A DNA stretch of 64,000 bases from positions 496,001 to 560,000 of the forward strand of contig JBKBHA010000001.1 of the NCBI GenBank assembly GCA_046297935.1, read 5' to 3'. Origin of the DNA: CAYMZZ01 sp046297935 (GTDB lineage Bacteria; Bacteroidota; Bacteroidia; Chitinophagales; Chitinophagaceae). This document shows, in pieces, positions 33,918-42,392 of this stretch (its first letter is position 1; each line of letters begins with the position of its first letter). Under the pieces are notes generated by a model. It was not told where the DNA came from. It did not search any database and saw only the letters and a program-made list of their open reading frames with translations. The position numbers and the translations under genes were made by a program.

Positions 33918-35404
33918 AGGAAACGCCCAATTACGGGTAGTCGGGCAAACTCTTTGCGCTCTACGCGCAGGATGAACCAGCCATAGGCAGCCAGCATCAT
34001 GGTGCCCACGGCCAGGTTGACGGTGTTGCTGAATCCAAGCCAGGTGAATGCCGAAAACAGGAAATAAATCAGCAGCACGATGACCAGATAAGCCAGCAGT
34101 TTTTTCCATGCGTAGGGTACCGGGTATTCTTTCTGGCCCCATCGAAAAGAAATGACCATCATACTACCGTAACAGAAAAAGGTAGCCCAGGCACAGGCCA
34201 TATATCCAAAACGGGGAATAAACAGATAGTTAATTACGATGGTTATTGCCGCGCCTATGAGCGTAATGCTGGCGCCCGCGCGGGTCCTGTTGGAAAGTTT
34301 ATACCAAATGCTGAGGTTGTAATAAATGCCCAGGAAAATATTGGCGAAAAGCAGAATAGGCACCACCCGAAGTCCCTCCCAATAAGCCGGGTTGGAAAGG
34401 AAATGCTTCCAGATGTCGAGGTAAAGCGTTACCACCAGAAACATACCGCTCACGGCAATGACAAAAAACTTCATAATTCTTGCATAGGTGCGTGGTGCAT
34501 TTTCACCAGAAGCCTGCTTGAAAAAGAAAGGTTCCGCTCCGAGTCGGAAGGCCTGTACGAAGAGGGAAATGAGTATGGCCAGTTTGTAGCAGGCACTATA
34601 GATTCCTACTTCCGAATCGGGGTCCGGTGCAGTGGACCACCAACCCAACATGATGCGATCAAGGGTTTCGTTGATCATGCCACCAAGACCCGCTACCACC
34701 AATGGCAATGAGTACAGCATGATCTCGCGCCAGAGCGTAGCATTAAACTTAAGTTTGAAACCAAAAAATTCTCGGTAAAGCAGTAGAAAACTGATGGCTG
34801 ACTGTGCCAGATTGGCGATCAGGATATAGGTTACCGCATCTTCTTTTTTATAAAAAACACCAATAAAGCTACTGGGGTTGTCTCGCGCGATAGCCGGACA
34901 CACGGATAAGAAGAATATGGTGAGGCCAATATTTATCAAAATTCCGGCAATACGCACCGCGGCATACTTAATCGGCCGACCTTCCTGCCTCAGTCGGGCA
35001 AAAGCAATGGTGCTAAGGGCATCAAATGCAATTATAAAAGTTGCCCAGGTAATGTACTCCGGGTGCTCCCGTACCGAAATCAGCTCTGCCAGAGGCTGAC
35101 GAAATAATAACATGCAAACCGAAAAAAACAGGGTGCTTGCTACCAGCGAAATGGTGATGGTACTATATACTTCATCGCGGCTTTCGGGTCGCTGGACATA
35201 TCGGAAATAGGCCGTTTCCAGCCCGTAGGTGAAAATTACATTCAGAAAAGGAATGAGCGCATATACAAAACTCATTTCCCCGTATTCAGCAGTGAAGAGT
35301 ATGGCAGTGATGTAGGGAGTGAGTAAATAGTTGAGGAACCGCGCCGCAATAGAGCTAACCCCGTACCAGATAGTTTGTCCTGCCAGTTGTTTGATGCCGC
35401 TCAA
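33914..35404 (-). CDS. Oligosaccharide flippase family protein (Wzx-like)
   Basis: 496 residues with about 14 membrane helices. The N-terminus GIKQLAGQTIWYGVSSIAARFLNYLLTPYITAILFTAEYGEMSFVYAL is typical of the polysaccharide-synthase/Wzx branch of the MOP superfamily. Such proteins flip lipid-linked saccharides across the inner membrane. No glycosyltransferases are adjacent, so the cargo is unknown. It faces the repeat element at 35437-35824 at its 5' end and converges with the MBL gene, with stop codons overlapping by two bases. Confidence 0.88.
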   Translation of the reverse strand: MSGIKQLAGQTIWYGVSSIAARFLNYLLTPYITAILFTAEYGEMSFVYALIPFLNVIFTYGLETAYFRYVQRPESRDEVYSTITISLVASTLFFSVCMLLFRQPLAELISVREHPEYITWATFIIAFDALSTIAFARLRQEGRPIKYAAVRIAGILINIGLTIFFLSVCPAIARDNPSSFIGVFYKKEDAVTYILIANLAQSAISFLLLYREFFGFKLKFNATLWREIMLYSLPLVVAGLGGMINETLDRIMLGWWSTAPDPDSEVGIYSACYKLAILISLFVQAFRLGAEPFFFKQASGENAPRTYARIMKFFVIAVSGMFLVVTLYLDIWKHFLSNPAYWEGLRVVPILLFANIFLGIYYNLSIWYKLSNRTRAGASITLIGAAITIVINYLFIPRFGYMACAWATFFCYGSMMVISFRWGQKEYPVPYAWKKLLAYLVIVLLIYFLFSAFTWLGFSNTVNLAVGTMMLAAYGWFILRVERKEFARLPVIGRFL

Positions 35405-35436
35405 AGGAAATTGTTTTACTTACAAATGTAGTTAAT

Positions 35437-35824
35437 GGGGAGGGGAAAGTGGAGAATGGAGAGTGGGGAATGGAGAGTGGGGAGTTGCGGGAGACGTGAA
35501 ACGTGAGAGGTGAGAGGTGAAAGGTGAGAGGTGAGAGGTGAAAGGTGAGAGGTGAGAGGTGAAACGTGAGACGTGAGAGGTGAGAGGTGAGAGGTGAGAG
35601 GTGAAACGTGAGACGTGAGACGAAAATCTGTGAAAATCTGTGTTCAAATCTGCGAGATCTGTGGGAACAGAACTGCTGCAATGCTTTGAAGCACGCCAAC
35701 AGTAAATGTTTTTCAGTCCCCGCAGATTGCCACAGATTTTTACACAGATGACGCAGATTATATCGAATACTCCCCACTTTCCATTCCCCCCTTGCCACTC
35801 CCCCCTCTCCACTCCCCATTCCCC
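35437..35824. repeat. Composite element: G-rich arm, heptamer satellite, conserved core, C-rich arm
   Basis: This fills most of the 452-bp gap 35405-35856 between divergent genes. 35437-35491 is G-rich (GGGGAATGGAGAGTGG words). 35492-35622 is about 18 units of a heptamer (GGTGAGA/GGTGAAA/CGTGAGA). 35623-35683 and 35706-35760 form an imperfect inverted repeat of AAATCTGYG words ending in GGGAACAGAACT, the same core as at 4793-4935. 35769-35824 is C-rich (ACTCCCC, ATTCCCC) and largely complementary to the first arm. Long open frames across it are by-products of the repeat period. Confidence 0.85.
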
Positions 35825-35833
35825 ATGTATTCG

Positions 35834-35841
35834 TATTTTTG
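35834..35841 (+). promoter_or_regulatory. -7 promoter element
   Basis: TATTTTTG matches TAnnTTTG and lies 15 bp before the ATG at 35857. The upstream -33 region is inside the C-rich arm of the repeat and has no TTTG. Confidence 0.4.
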
Positions 35842-35856
35842 TAGAAATATTAAACC

Positions 35857-36516
35857 ATGAAACTCATCTTATCCCTGTTATTCCTGATTACTATTGCATC
35901 TGTTTCGGCACAGGCATATGAAAGCTCCGCCACCTATGATAAGAAGAAGCAGAAAACGGTCAGTATGGACTATGCTCATTCGCAGGAGGCAGTGGAAAAT
36001 GCGGTTTTGAAAAAGATGGAGTCTTTAGGTTTTCGTGCTAAAGTGGAAAAGGGGCTTTTCAATAAAGACAAAGGATTTATTGTGTTTTCGGACGTGCTGC
36101 TCGACGAAGTGACGGATACCCGGTACGACTATATAGTTAAAGTAGAGCGTAAGAGCCGTCGCGAAAAGGATGAGACGACGCTGAATGTGCTGATCAACAA
36201 AAATGGAGAAGACGTTATTCCTGCGCTTGATGGCCAGACCCTTGGACGAATGAAATTGTTTTTGACCAACCTGATTCCGGATATCGAAGAAGCAGCCCTG
36301 GAACTGCAGATCAAAGCCCAGGATGAGCTGGTTATCAAAGCAGAGAAACGATTTAAAGATCTGCAGGACGAAAAAGCAGATCTGGAGAAGAAGCTGCAGA
36401 AAAATGCTGACGATATTGAACGGCAACAAAAGGAAATTGAGGCGCAGCGGGTATTGCTGGAAGAAATGAAAGGGCGCCGCCGATCGGCTTTGCCAGTGGA
36501 GGCCAAAGAAAACTAA
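35857..36516 (+). CDS. Exported protein with C-terminal coiled coil, unknown function
   Basis: 219 residues. The signal peptide (MKLILSLLFLITIASVSAQA) is followed by an alpha/beta domain of about 110 residues (YDKKKQKTVSMDYAHSQEAVENAVLKKMESLGF ... YDYIVKVERKSR). A long charged coiled coil at ~145-210 follows (LQDEKADLEKKLQKNADDIERQQKEIEAQRVLLEEMKGRRR). It is probably periplasmic. The family is unknown to me. Its stop overlaps that of the convergent cytochrome-c peroxidase gene. Confidence 0.78.
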   Translation: MKLILSLLFLITIASVSAQAYESSATYDKKKQKTVSMDYAHSQEAVENAVLKKMESLGFRAKVEKGLFNKDKGFIVFSDVLLDEVTDTRYDYIVKVERKSRREKDETTLNVLINKNGEDVIPALDGQTLGRMKLFLTNLIPDIEEAALELQIKAQDELVIKAEKRFKDLQDEKADLEKKLQKNADDIERQQKEIEAQRVLLEEMKGRRRSALPVEAKEN

Positions 36517-37550
36517 GGCCTTGCCAAAAGAGGGTTTGTTAAGAAGCTTGAGTCGGTCAGCGTCCGAAGAAAGCGAATTATCTGAGTAGTTTCACCGGCG
36601 TTCAGATCTATACCCACCGACAACGAAGGATCTAGGGTGGGAGAGGCCTGAATGCCGGTTTTATAATGCGCGAGGCATTGCGAAAGAGAAGCAAACCTGC
36701 CGTCGTGCATGTAGTTGGAAGATATGTCTACATTGCGAAGAGTTGGCACTCGAAACTTCAGCGAGTCGGCCGAACGCCCACTAACCCGCATTTTGCCGTA
36801 GTCATTCAATAATGGATCAACCGGCAAACCGATATTGCGATAGCTGAAATCGGTAAAGAGTGGCTCGGGATGGCATCCGGCGCAGTGTTGTTGAAAAAGC
36901 GCATAACCTGCCAGTTCATCGGTCGTAAAGCTGGCCTCCCCTCTCTTGAATTTATCGTATTTAGAATTGGCCGATAGAAGGCTGCCTGTGAATTGTTCGA
37001 GCGCCATCTGTATATGGGCCGGCTCGATGAAATCGGTATGAAACACTTTTCTGAACAGGCGTGGATAATCCGGATCATCCAACAGCTTCCGAATGACAGA
37101 TTCAAAATTTTCCGCCATCTCTATTGGATCGTTGATAGGTTGTGCAGATTCGTGAAAAAGGCTGCTGTACGCACTATCCCAATGAAAACTGGTATACCAG
37201 GCAAGGTTGAAGAGTACCGGAGCGTTGCGCAGCGTATGTGATCCGTTGTAACCATGGCTGCGATCATGTTCGAATGTACCAAAGCCAGCGATCTGCTGAT
37301 GACAGGATGCGCAGGGGTAGTTGCCGTCTTTTGAAAGCCGCCCGTCGTAAAAAAGCTTTCTGCCCAGTTCAATACCTTCTTCGCTAAAGCGGTTTCCGGC
37401 AAAAGATTGTGCCGGTGCCGGAAAATGATCGGGCCAGTTGGGCTGCACGTACCGCAGATTGTTGGGGTTCTCGCTACGGCAGGCACCCAGCATCCAGGCC
37501 ATTACAAGGGCTGTACTGAAAATAAATAAGATGGTCTTCAGGGCTCGCAT
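36513..37550 (-). CDS. Di-haem cytochrome-c peroxidase, lipoprotein
   Basis: 345 residues from the ATG giving MRALKTILFIFSTALVMAWMLGAC; lipobox LGAC at Cys24. Two c-type haem sites are visible: CASCH at 80-84 and CAGCH at 223-227. The region GRKLFYDGRLSKDGNYPCASCHQQIAGFG is typical of MauG/CcpA-type peroxidases. LKFRVPTLRNVDISSNYMHDGRFASL carries the distal conserved patch. It would reduce hydrogen peroxide in the periplasm with electrons from a cytochrome. It lies 16 bp downstream of the release-factor-like gene and is probably cotranscribed. Confidence 0.93.
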   Translation of the reverse strand: MRALKTILFIFSTALVMAWMLGACRSENPNNLRYVQPNWPDHFPAPAQSFAGNRFSEEGIELGRKLFYDGRLSKDGNYPCASCHQQIAGFGTFEHDRSHGYNGSHTLRNAPVLFNLAWYTSFHWDSAYSSLFHESAQPINDPIEMAENFESVIRKLLDDPDYPRLFRKVFHTDFIEPAHIQMALEQFTGSLLSANSKYDKFKRGEASFTTDELAGYALFQQHCAGCHPEPLFTDFSYRNIGLPVDPLLNDYGKMRVSGRSADSLKFRVPTLRNVDISSNYMHDGRFASLSQCLAHYKTGIQASPTLDPSLSVGIDLNAGETTQIIRFLRTLTDSSFLTNPLLARP

Positions 37551-37566
37551 GGGCTCATAAAACTTA

Positions 37567-37962
37567 TCATTCAGGCTTCCACTTTTGACGGCCGGCCTTT
37601 GTTTCGGCTCTTTTCTTTTTAGACTCCAGTCTTTTCTGTTTAGCTGCACGACTCACTTTGGTGGCGATGCGCGATTTTCGAGGGCGCAATGCAAAATCAA
37701 GCAGGGCGTGAATTTTTCTAACTACTTCCTCCTTGTTCGATAACTGACTTCTATGTTCCTGCGACTTCACTATTAAAACGCCGTTAGAATTGATTCGGTT
37801 GGCCAGCCGCTCCAAAATCCTGTTTTTTTGTTCATCGCTCAGCTGCGGTGAATCGGCCACCGAAAAATAACCGGTAACCGCTGTTTCCACCTTATTTACA
37901 TTCTGTCCACCCTTGCCACCACTTCGCGCAGTGCTAAAGCTAATCTCAGAACGGAAATTCAT
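37567..37962 (-). CDS. arfB: ArfB-like peptide chain release factor domain protein
   Basis: 131 residues from the ATG giving MNFRSEISFSTARSGGKGGQNVNK; the upstream extension would run into dtd on the other strand. The GGQ peptidyl-tRNA hydrolysis motif is in the SGGKGGQNVNKVETAV signature. The protein lacks the codon-reading domain of RF1/RF2 and ends in a basic tail (SRAAKQKRLESKKKRAETKAGRQKWK) that in ArfB enters the empty mRNA channel. The role is rescue of stalled ribosomes. Confidence 0.92.
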   Translation of the reverse strand: MNFRSEISFSTARSGGKGGQNVNKVETAVTGYFSVADSPQLSDEQKNRILERLANRINSNGVLIVKSQEHRSQLSNKEEVVRKIHALLDFALRPRKSRIATKVSRAAKQKRLESKKKRAETKAGRQKWKPE

Positions 37963-38070
37963 ATCTTGCCCTCCGGGGAAAACTTGCATCATTAAAATTA
38001 ATTCATTCCTGCAGTATCGGCTATACCGGCTGCGAATTGTTTTCAGACTTCCTATTTCACTAATAAAATC

Positions 38071-38523
38071 ATGCGGGTAGTAGTACAGCGAGTTAAAAGA
38101 GCATCGGTCACTGTGGAAGGAACTGTGTGTGGCGAAATCGGACCAGGACTTTTGCTGTTTCTGGGTATTGAAGACGCCGATACGCCTGATGATATCGACT
38201 GGCTGGCCGGAAAGATCACTCAGCTCAGAATATTTGACGACGATGCGGGGGTAATGAATCGTTCTGTGATGGATATTGAAGGAAACCTGTTGCTGGTTTC
38301 GCAGTTTACCTTGCATGCTTCCACGAAAAAAGGCAATCGACCCAGTTATATCAGAGCAAGTAAGCCCCCTATTGCTATTCCGATGTACAAGCAAATGATA
38401 AAACGGTTGTCTGAACTTATGGGCAAGTCCATTGCCACAGGTATGTTTGGTGCCGATATGAAAGTGGAATTGCTCAACGATGGTCCCGTTACGATCTGGA
38501 TGGATTCGAAGGCAAAGGAATAA
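38071..38523 (+). CDS. dtd: D-aminoacyl-tRNA deacylase
   Basis: 150 residues, full length. It removes D-amino acids (and mischarged glycine) from tRNA. The N-terminus MRVVVQRVKRASVTVEG and the two active-site motifs SQFTL (LLVSQFTLHASTKKGNRPSY) and NDGPVT (VELLNDGPVTIWMDS) are present, including the Gly-Pro dipeptide that reads chirality. It is divergent from arfB and its stop is 1 bp from the convergent small secreted-protein gene. Confidence 0.97.
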   Translation: MRVVVQRVKRASVTVEGTVCGEIGPGLLLFLGIEDADTPDDIDWLAGKITQLRIFDDDAGVMNRSVMDIEGNLLLVSQFTLHASTKKGNRPSYIRASKPPIAIPMYKQMIKRLSELMGKSIATGMFGADMKVELLNDGPVTIWMDSKAKE

Positions 38524-38524
38524 G

Positions 38525-38875
38525 TTAGTTTCCGCCGATTCCTATTTTTTCGGAGTAGGATTCACCATTGCGCAGGCGGATCATCAAAAAATAGAATCGT
38601 GCCGGCACCGTCAGTTGTATCTGCAGCTCGTCTTTATCCAGTTCTTTCTGTTCAAATATCCGATGACCGCCGGCTGTCCAAACCATTACTGAGCCCAGTG
38701 TTTCCCTGCTGCGAATGGTTATTTGTTTGCCGGAAGTTAAAATCCGGTAAGGCTTGTTTTTTGCAATAATAGCCGGAGCGCGATAAGCTACCTGCTGCTG
38801 TGCGTCGGCGGGCGCTGGCAGGAGCGCCGTCAGCAGAATGATCAGTACTGGATATGCTTTGAATAGTTTGTTCAT
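38525..38875 (-). CDS. Small secreted protein resembling an isolated T9SS C-terminal domain
   Basis: 116 residues. After a signal peptide (MNKLFKAYPVLIILLTALLPAPADAQQ) the whole mature protein is one beta-rich unit: ILTSGKQITIRSRETLGSVMVWTAGGHRIFEQKEL, then LTVPARFYFLMIRLRNGESYSEKIGI. The order (ITI strand, V-x-x-x-x-GGHRIFE, long gap, FYF-x-x-x-L, KIGI) follows the type A T9SS sorting domain, but there is no cargo in front of it. Function unknown. Confidence 0.7.
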   Translation of the reverse strand: MNKLFKAYPVLIILLTALLPAPADAQQQVAYRAPAIIAKNKPYRILTSGKQITIRSRETLGSVMVWTAGGHRIFEQKELDKDELQIQLTVPARFYFLMIRLRNGESYSEKIGIGGN

Positions 38876-38967
38876 GGATGGACCCGGTCATCGTCGGTTT
38901 GGACAAATGGAAACTGATAACGGGGCTAATCCTGCCTATATTGCAAATGAAATGTAAAAATCAGATC

Positions 38968-39294
38968 ATGACCATTGAACAGGCACAAGAACAGGTTGAT
39001 CATTGGATCAAAACAGTTGGTGTAAGATACTTCAGCGAACTGACCAATATGGCCATGCTTACTGAAGAGGTAGGTGAGCTGGCCCGAATTATGGCACGCA
39101 CCTATGGCGAACAAACCTGGAAGGCTTCGGAACAGAAGAAAGATATGGCCGATGAAATGGCCGACATACTATGGGTACTGATATGCCTTGCCAACCAGAC
39201 AGGCGTAGACCTCACGGAAGCGATGCACCGAAATTTTGAAAAGAAGAACAATCGCGACGGGCAGCGGCATCAGGCTAACGACAAGCTGCGTTAA
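38968..39294 (+). CDS. MazG-like nucleotide pyrophosphohydrolase
   Basis: 108 residues from the ATG giving MTIEQAQEQVDHWIKTVGVRYFSELTNMAMLTEEVGELARI. The all-alpha MazG/dUTPase-like fold is marked by EEVGEL (first ExxE metal site) and KKDMADEMADILWVL (second, D/E-rich). It would hydrolyse NTPs or modified nucleotides to monophosphates, keeping the nucleotide pool clean. It is a single-domain, YpjD-like member. Confidence 0.9.
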   Translation: MTIEQAQEQVDHWIKTVGVRYFSELTNMAMLTEEVGELARIMARTYGEQTWKASEQKKDMADEMADILWVLICLANQTGVDLTEAMHRNFEKKNNRDGQRHQANDKLR

Positions 39295-39394
39295 GTGGAA
39301 CCCAGGCCTGCATGCCGCAGGCTGACGATAGTTGTTGTTGGAGTACTGAAACTCCCGCTGACGTGTTCTGGCATCATTTTTTTGTGTACTGGGT

Positions 39395-40342
39395 ATGTCT
39401 TTGCGAAAATTCTGGCATATCCTGCGCGATTCCTTTAAGTTCTTTATGGATGGCCGCGCTATGAAACTCAGTGCGGCGCTGGCTTATCATACCATTTTCT
39501 CACTGCCCGGCCTTATCATTATCATCATCTGGGTTACCGATCTGTTTTGCGGTCAAAAAGCCGTGGAAGGAACGATCTACGGCCAGATATCTTCTCTTGT
39601 AGGGTCAGAAGCTGCTGCGCAGATCCAGGAAACCATTCGAAATGCAACACTGTCTAACGACGGTCAGTTTGCCACTATTGTTGGTATCGCCACGCTGGTG
39701 TGGGGCAGTACCCAGATATTTAATGAAATACAGGATAGTGTAAACCTGATCTGGCAGCTTAAAGCAAAACCCCGGGGTCGGGGAATACTAAAGTTTGTGC
39801 TAAACCGGCTGCTTTCGTTTTCAATGGTGGTGTCGCTTGGGTTCCTGTTGTTGGTTTCGTTGCTGATCAACGGCTTGATGGATGCCTTTATCAATCAATT
39901 AACAAGAGCTTTTCCGGATACCGAGCTGGTGTTGGTTTATGCTTTCAATTTTATTCTGAGTTTTTCGGTAACAGCATTTCTGTTTGGCCTTATTTTTAAA
40001 GTGTTGCCCGATGCCCGTATTGAATGGAGACATGTAAGGGCCGGGGCTATTGCAACAGCAATTCTGTTCATGTTGGGAAAATCAGTGATCGGGTATTACC
40101 TGGGCCATAGCCGAATGACTTCGGCTTATGGTGCGGCCGGCTCTGTAATCGTGATACTATTGTGGGTATATTTTTCGGCAATCATCCTCTATTTTGGGGC
40201 AGCCTTTACACGTGCCTATGCTATTCACAAGGGTGCTCATATTTATCCCAACCAGTATGCAGTATGGGTTGATCAGGTAGAGTTGGAGTCTAAAGACTCG
40301 CTACAACGTCGTCCGGATGCTCAAAAAGCGGAAAAGGAATAG
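39395..40342 (+). CDS. YihY/BrkB-family inner membrane protein
   Basis: 315 residues with six membrane helices. Family features: LRDSFKFFMDGRAMKLSAALAYHTIFSLPGLIIIII near the N-terminus, GIATLVWGSTQIFNEIQDSVNLIW, and the C-terminal GAAGSVIVILLWVYFSAIILYFGAAFTRAYA. The charged tail is cytoplasmic. The family was once called ribonuclease BN in error; no transport substrate is established. Confidence 0.93.
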   Translation: MSLRKFWHILRDSFKFFMDGRAMKLSAALAYHTIFSLPGLIIIIIWVTDLFCGQKAVEGTIYGQISSLVGSEAAAQIQETIRNATLSNDGQFATIVGIATLVWGSTQIFNEIQDSVNLIWQLKAKPRGRGILKFVLNRLLSFSMVVSLGFLLLVSLLINGLMDAFINQLTRAFPDTELVLVYAFNFILSFSVTAFLFGLIFKVLPDARIEWRHVRAGAIATAILFMLGKSVIGYYLGHSRMTSAYGAAGSVIVILLWVYFSAIILYFGAAFTRAYAIHKGAHIYPNQYAVWVDQVELESKDSLQRRPDAQKAEKE

Positions 40343-40387
40343 CCGACAAAGGCGAATGGCGGCGGTGTGCGATTTGCGCTTTCCTCC

Positions 40388-40395
40388 TACCTTTG
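40388..40395 (+). promoter_or_regulatory. -7 promoter element of glyS
   Basis: TACCTTTG matches TAnnTTTG and ends 6 bp before the ATG at 40402, so transcription would start about at the start codon. No TTTG is seen at the usual -33 spacing. Confidence 0.45.
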
Positions 40396-40401
40396 CGCCC
40401 T

Positions 40402-41874
40402 ATGGCAAACGATTCGAACAAGTTTCAGGCAATTATCTCACACTGTAAGGAGTACGGCTTCATTTTCCCGAGCAGTGAAATTTACGATGGACTGCAGGCG
40501 GTATACGATTACGGCCAGATGGGAAGCGAGCTGAAAAAGAATATTCGCGACTACTGGTGGAAAAGTATGACCCAGTTCAACGATAACATCGTTGGTATTG
40601 ACGCGGCTATTTTCATGCATCCTACTACCTGGAAAGCCTCGGGCCACGTGGATAATTTCAATGATCCGATGATCGACAACCGCGACAGTAAGAAACGTTA
40701 CCGTGTAGATCACCTGATTGAAGCACATGCGGATCAGCTATCTGAAGCCGGTAAAAAGGAAGAGGCAGCCAATCTGGTAGCAACCATGGAAGCGCTTTTG
40801 GGTAAAGATGATTTCGGTGCACTGAAAACGCTTATTGAAGACAACCAGATCAAATGTGCAATCAGCGGTACCGCCAATTGGACCGATATACGCCAGTTTA
40901 ATTTGATGTTCTCCACCGAATTTGGTTCCACCGTATCGGCCGATGAAGAGGATAACAAAGTGTACCTGCGACCCGAGACGGCTCAGGGGATCTTTGTCAA
41001 CTTTTTAAACGTTCAGAAAACCGGCCGTATGAGAATTCCATTTGGGATTGCCCAGGTGGGAAAGGCCTTCCGAAATGAAATTGTTGCCCGGCAGTTCATC
41101 TTCCGAATGCGGGAGTTTGAACAAATGGAAATGCAGTTTTTTATTCGTCCCGGCACACAAAAAGAATGGTACGAACACTGGAAGGCAGAGCGTTTAAAAT
41201 GGCACCTGAGTCTGGGTTTCCCTGCAGATAAATACCGGTTCCACGATCACATAAAGCTGGCGCATTATGCTGATGCTGCCTGCGATATTGAGTTTGAATT
41301 TCCAATAGGTTTTAAGGAGCTCGAAGGTATCCACTCCCGCACCGATTTCGATTTGAGTCAGCACCAGCAATACAGCAAAAAGAAGCAGCAATATTTTGAT
41401 AACGATATCAACCCGGAAACCGGCAAACCTTTTGGTAATTACATACCATATGTAATTGAAACTTCAATTGGTCTGGACCGTATGTTTCTGGCTGTCATCA
41501 GTCAGGCTTATGAGGAGCAGGATCTTGGTACTCCTGAAAAGCCTGACAGTAGGGTGGTATTGCACCTGCCTGTTAAGTTGGCGCCGATCAAGCTGGCCGT
41601 TTTGCCGCTGACAAAAAAGGATGGACTTCCTGAAATCGCAGAAGATATCTTGCGCCAGTGCCGGCCGCATTTCAGATGTTTTTATGAAGAAAAGGACTCA
41701 ATTGGCAAGCGTTATCGCCGCATGGACGCGCTGGGGACTCCATATTGTGTAACGGTGGATCACCAGACCAAAGAAGACCAGACCGTCACTATCCGCCATC
41801 GCGACAGCATGGAGCAGGAGCGGATATCAATTGGCAACCTGCTGCAACGTATTCAGCAGGAACTATTGTCGTAG
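40402..41874 (+). CDS. glyS: Glycine--tRNA ligase (alpha2 type)
   Basis: 490 residues from ATG at 40402; an in-frame TTG at 40393 lies inside the promoter element. It charges tRNA-Gly. Class II motifs: motif 2 VGKAFRNEIVARQFIFRMREFEQMEMQFF, motif 3 with ETSIGLDRMFLAV, and YLRPETAQGIFVNF. An N-terminal FIFPSSEIYDGLQAVYDYGQMGSELKKNIRDYWW matches homodimeric GlyRS of the eukaryote/Thermus type. The C-terminal anticodon domain reads LPVKLAPIKLAVLPLTKKDGL and IGKRYRRMDALGTPYCVTVDHQT. Confidence 0.97.
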   Translation: MANDSNKFQAIISHCKEYGFIFPSSEIYDGLQAVYDYGQMGSELKKNIRDYWWKSMTQFNDNIVGIDAAIFMHPTTWKASGHVDNFNDPMIDNRDSKKRYRVDHLIEAHADQLSEAGKKEEAANLVATMEALLGKDDFGALKTLIEDNQIKCAISGTANWTDIRQFNLMFSTEFGSTVSADEEDNKVYLRPETAQGIFVNFLNVQKTGRMRIPFGIAQVGKAFRNEIVARQFIFRMREFEQMEMQFFIRPGTQKEWYEHWKAERLKWHLSLGFPADKYRFHDHIKLAHYADAACDIEFEFPIGFKELEGIHSRTDFDLSQHQQYSKKKQQYFDNDINPETGKPFGNYIPYVIETSIGLDRMFLAVISQAYEEQDLGTPEKPDSRVVLHLPVKLAPIKLAVLPLTKKDGLPEIAEDILRQCRPHFRCFYEEKDSIGKRYRRMDALGTPYCVTVDHQTKEDQTVTIRHRDSMEQERISIGNLLQRIQQELLS

Positions 41875-41895
41875 TCAGGAAATGAAAGTCTATCT

Positions 41896-42351
41896 ATGCA
41901 AACATTAAATCTTTTTGAAGAACCCGTTTACCGTCAGATCGTTGATCGGCTTGGTTCGCTCAGGGTTGATTCAACTCGTCAGTGGGGAAAAATGGATATA
42001 GCGCAAATGCTGGCGCATTGTTCGGTTGCTTTTAAAGTACCGTTGAGCGAAAAACCGTTGAAGCCTGTTTATCCTATCCGCCTTATTGGCTGGATGTTTC
42101 GTTCGATGTTGTATAACGACAAACCCTGGAAACACGGACTACCTACTTCGCCGGCCTTCATCATCCGCGATGAACGGAAGTTTGAAGAAGAGAGAGAAAA
42201 ATTGCTGAGTCTGGTTACCCGTTTTTACGAGGCGGGCCCGGGCAAAGCAGGCCGGCATAGTCATCCTGCCTTTGGCAAATTTACTCCGGAGCAATGGGGC
42301 AAAATGATGTGGAAGCATCTAGATCATCATCTGCGTCAGTTTAGTGCCTGA
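41896..42351 (+). CDS. DUF1569 (DinB-like) protein
   Basis: 151 residues, a four-helix bundle of the DinB/YfiT type. Conserved words: RQWGKMDIAQMLAHCSVAF, KHGLPTSPAFIIRDERKFEEEREKL, HPAFGKFTPEQWGKMMWKHLDHHLRQF. The His residues of MLAHC and KHLDHHL fit the metal-binding triad of the superfamily. Function unknown. It starts 21 bp after glyS on the same strand. Confidence 0.88.
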   Translation: MQTLNLFEEPVYRQIVDRLGSLRVDSTRQWGKMDIAQMLAHCSVAFKVPLSEKPLKPVYPIRLIGWMFRSMLYNDKPWKHGLPTSPAFIIRDERKFEEEREKLLSLVTRFYEAGPGKAGRHSHPAFGKFTPEQWGKMMWKHLDHHLRQFSA

Positions 42352-42355
42352 CCAT

Positions 42356-42392
42356 AAAAAAGAAGCCACGCCTCAGGCGTGGCTTCTTTTTT
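42356..42392. terminator. Bidirectional intrinsic terminator
   Basis: A perfect 17-bp stem (42356-42372 with 42376-42392) with a TCA loop. The G/C-rich top is AGAAGCCACGCC, and runs of A and T flank both sides, giving a U-tail in either direction. It serves the convergent DUF1569 and flavin-reductase genes. Confidence 0.95.

Noticed and set aside
35355..35819. Long open frames across the heptamer repeats (LTFHLSP-type repeated peptide)
   Set aside because: A 7-bp repeat without stop in its period keeps all frames open; the peptide is a translation of the satellite, and the frame runs into the flippase start. No start signal or family similarity.
37963..38394. N-terminal extension of the ArfB-like frame
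   Set aside because: Overlaps dtd on the opposite strand and adds no family-like sequence; the release-factor domain starts at MNFRSEI.
39310..39326. GCCTGC-ATGCC-GCAGGC stem-loop after the MazG-like gene
   Set aside because: Six-bp stem without U-run; too weak to call a terminator.
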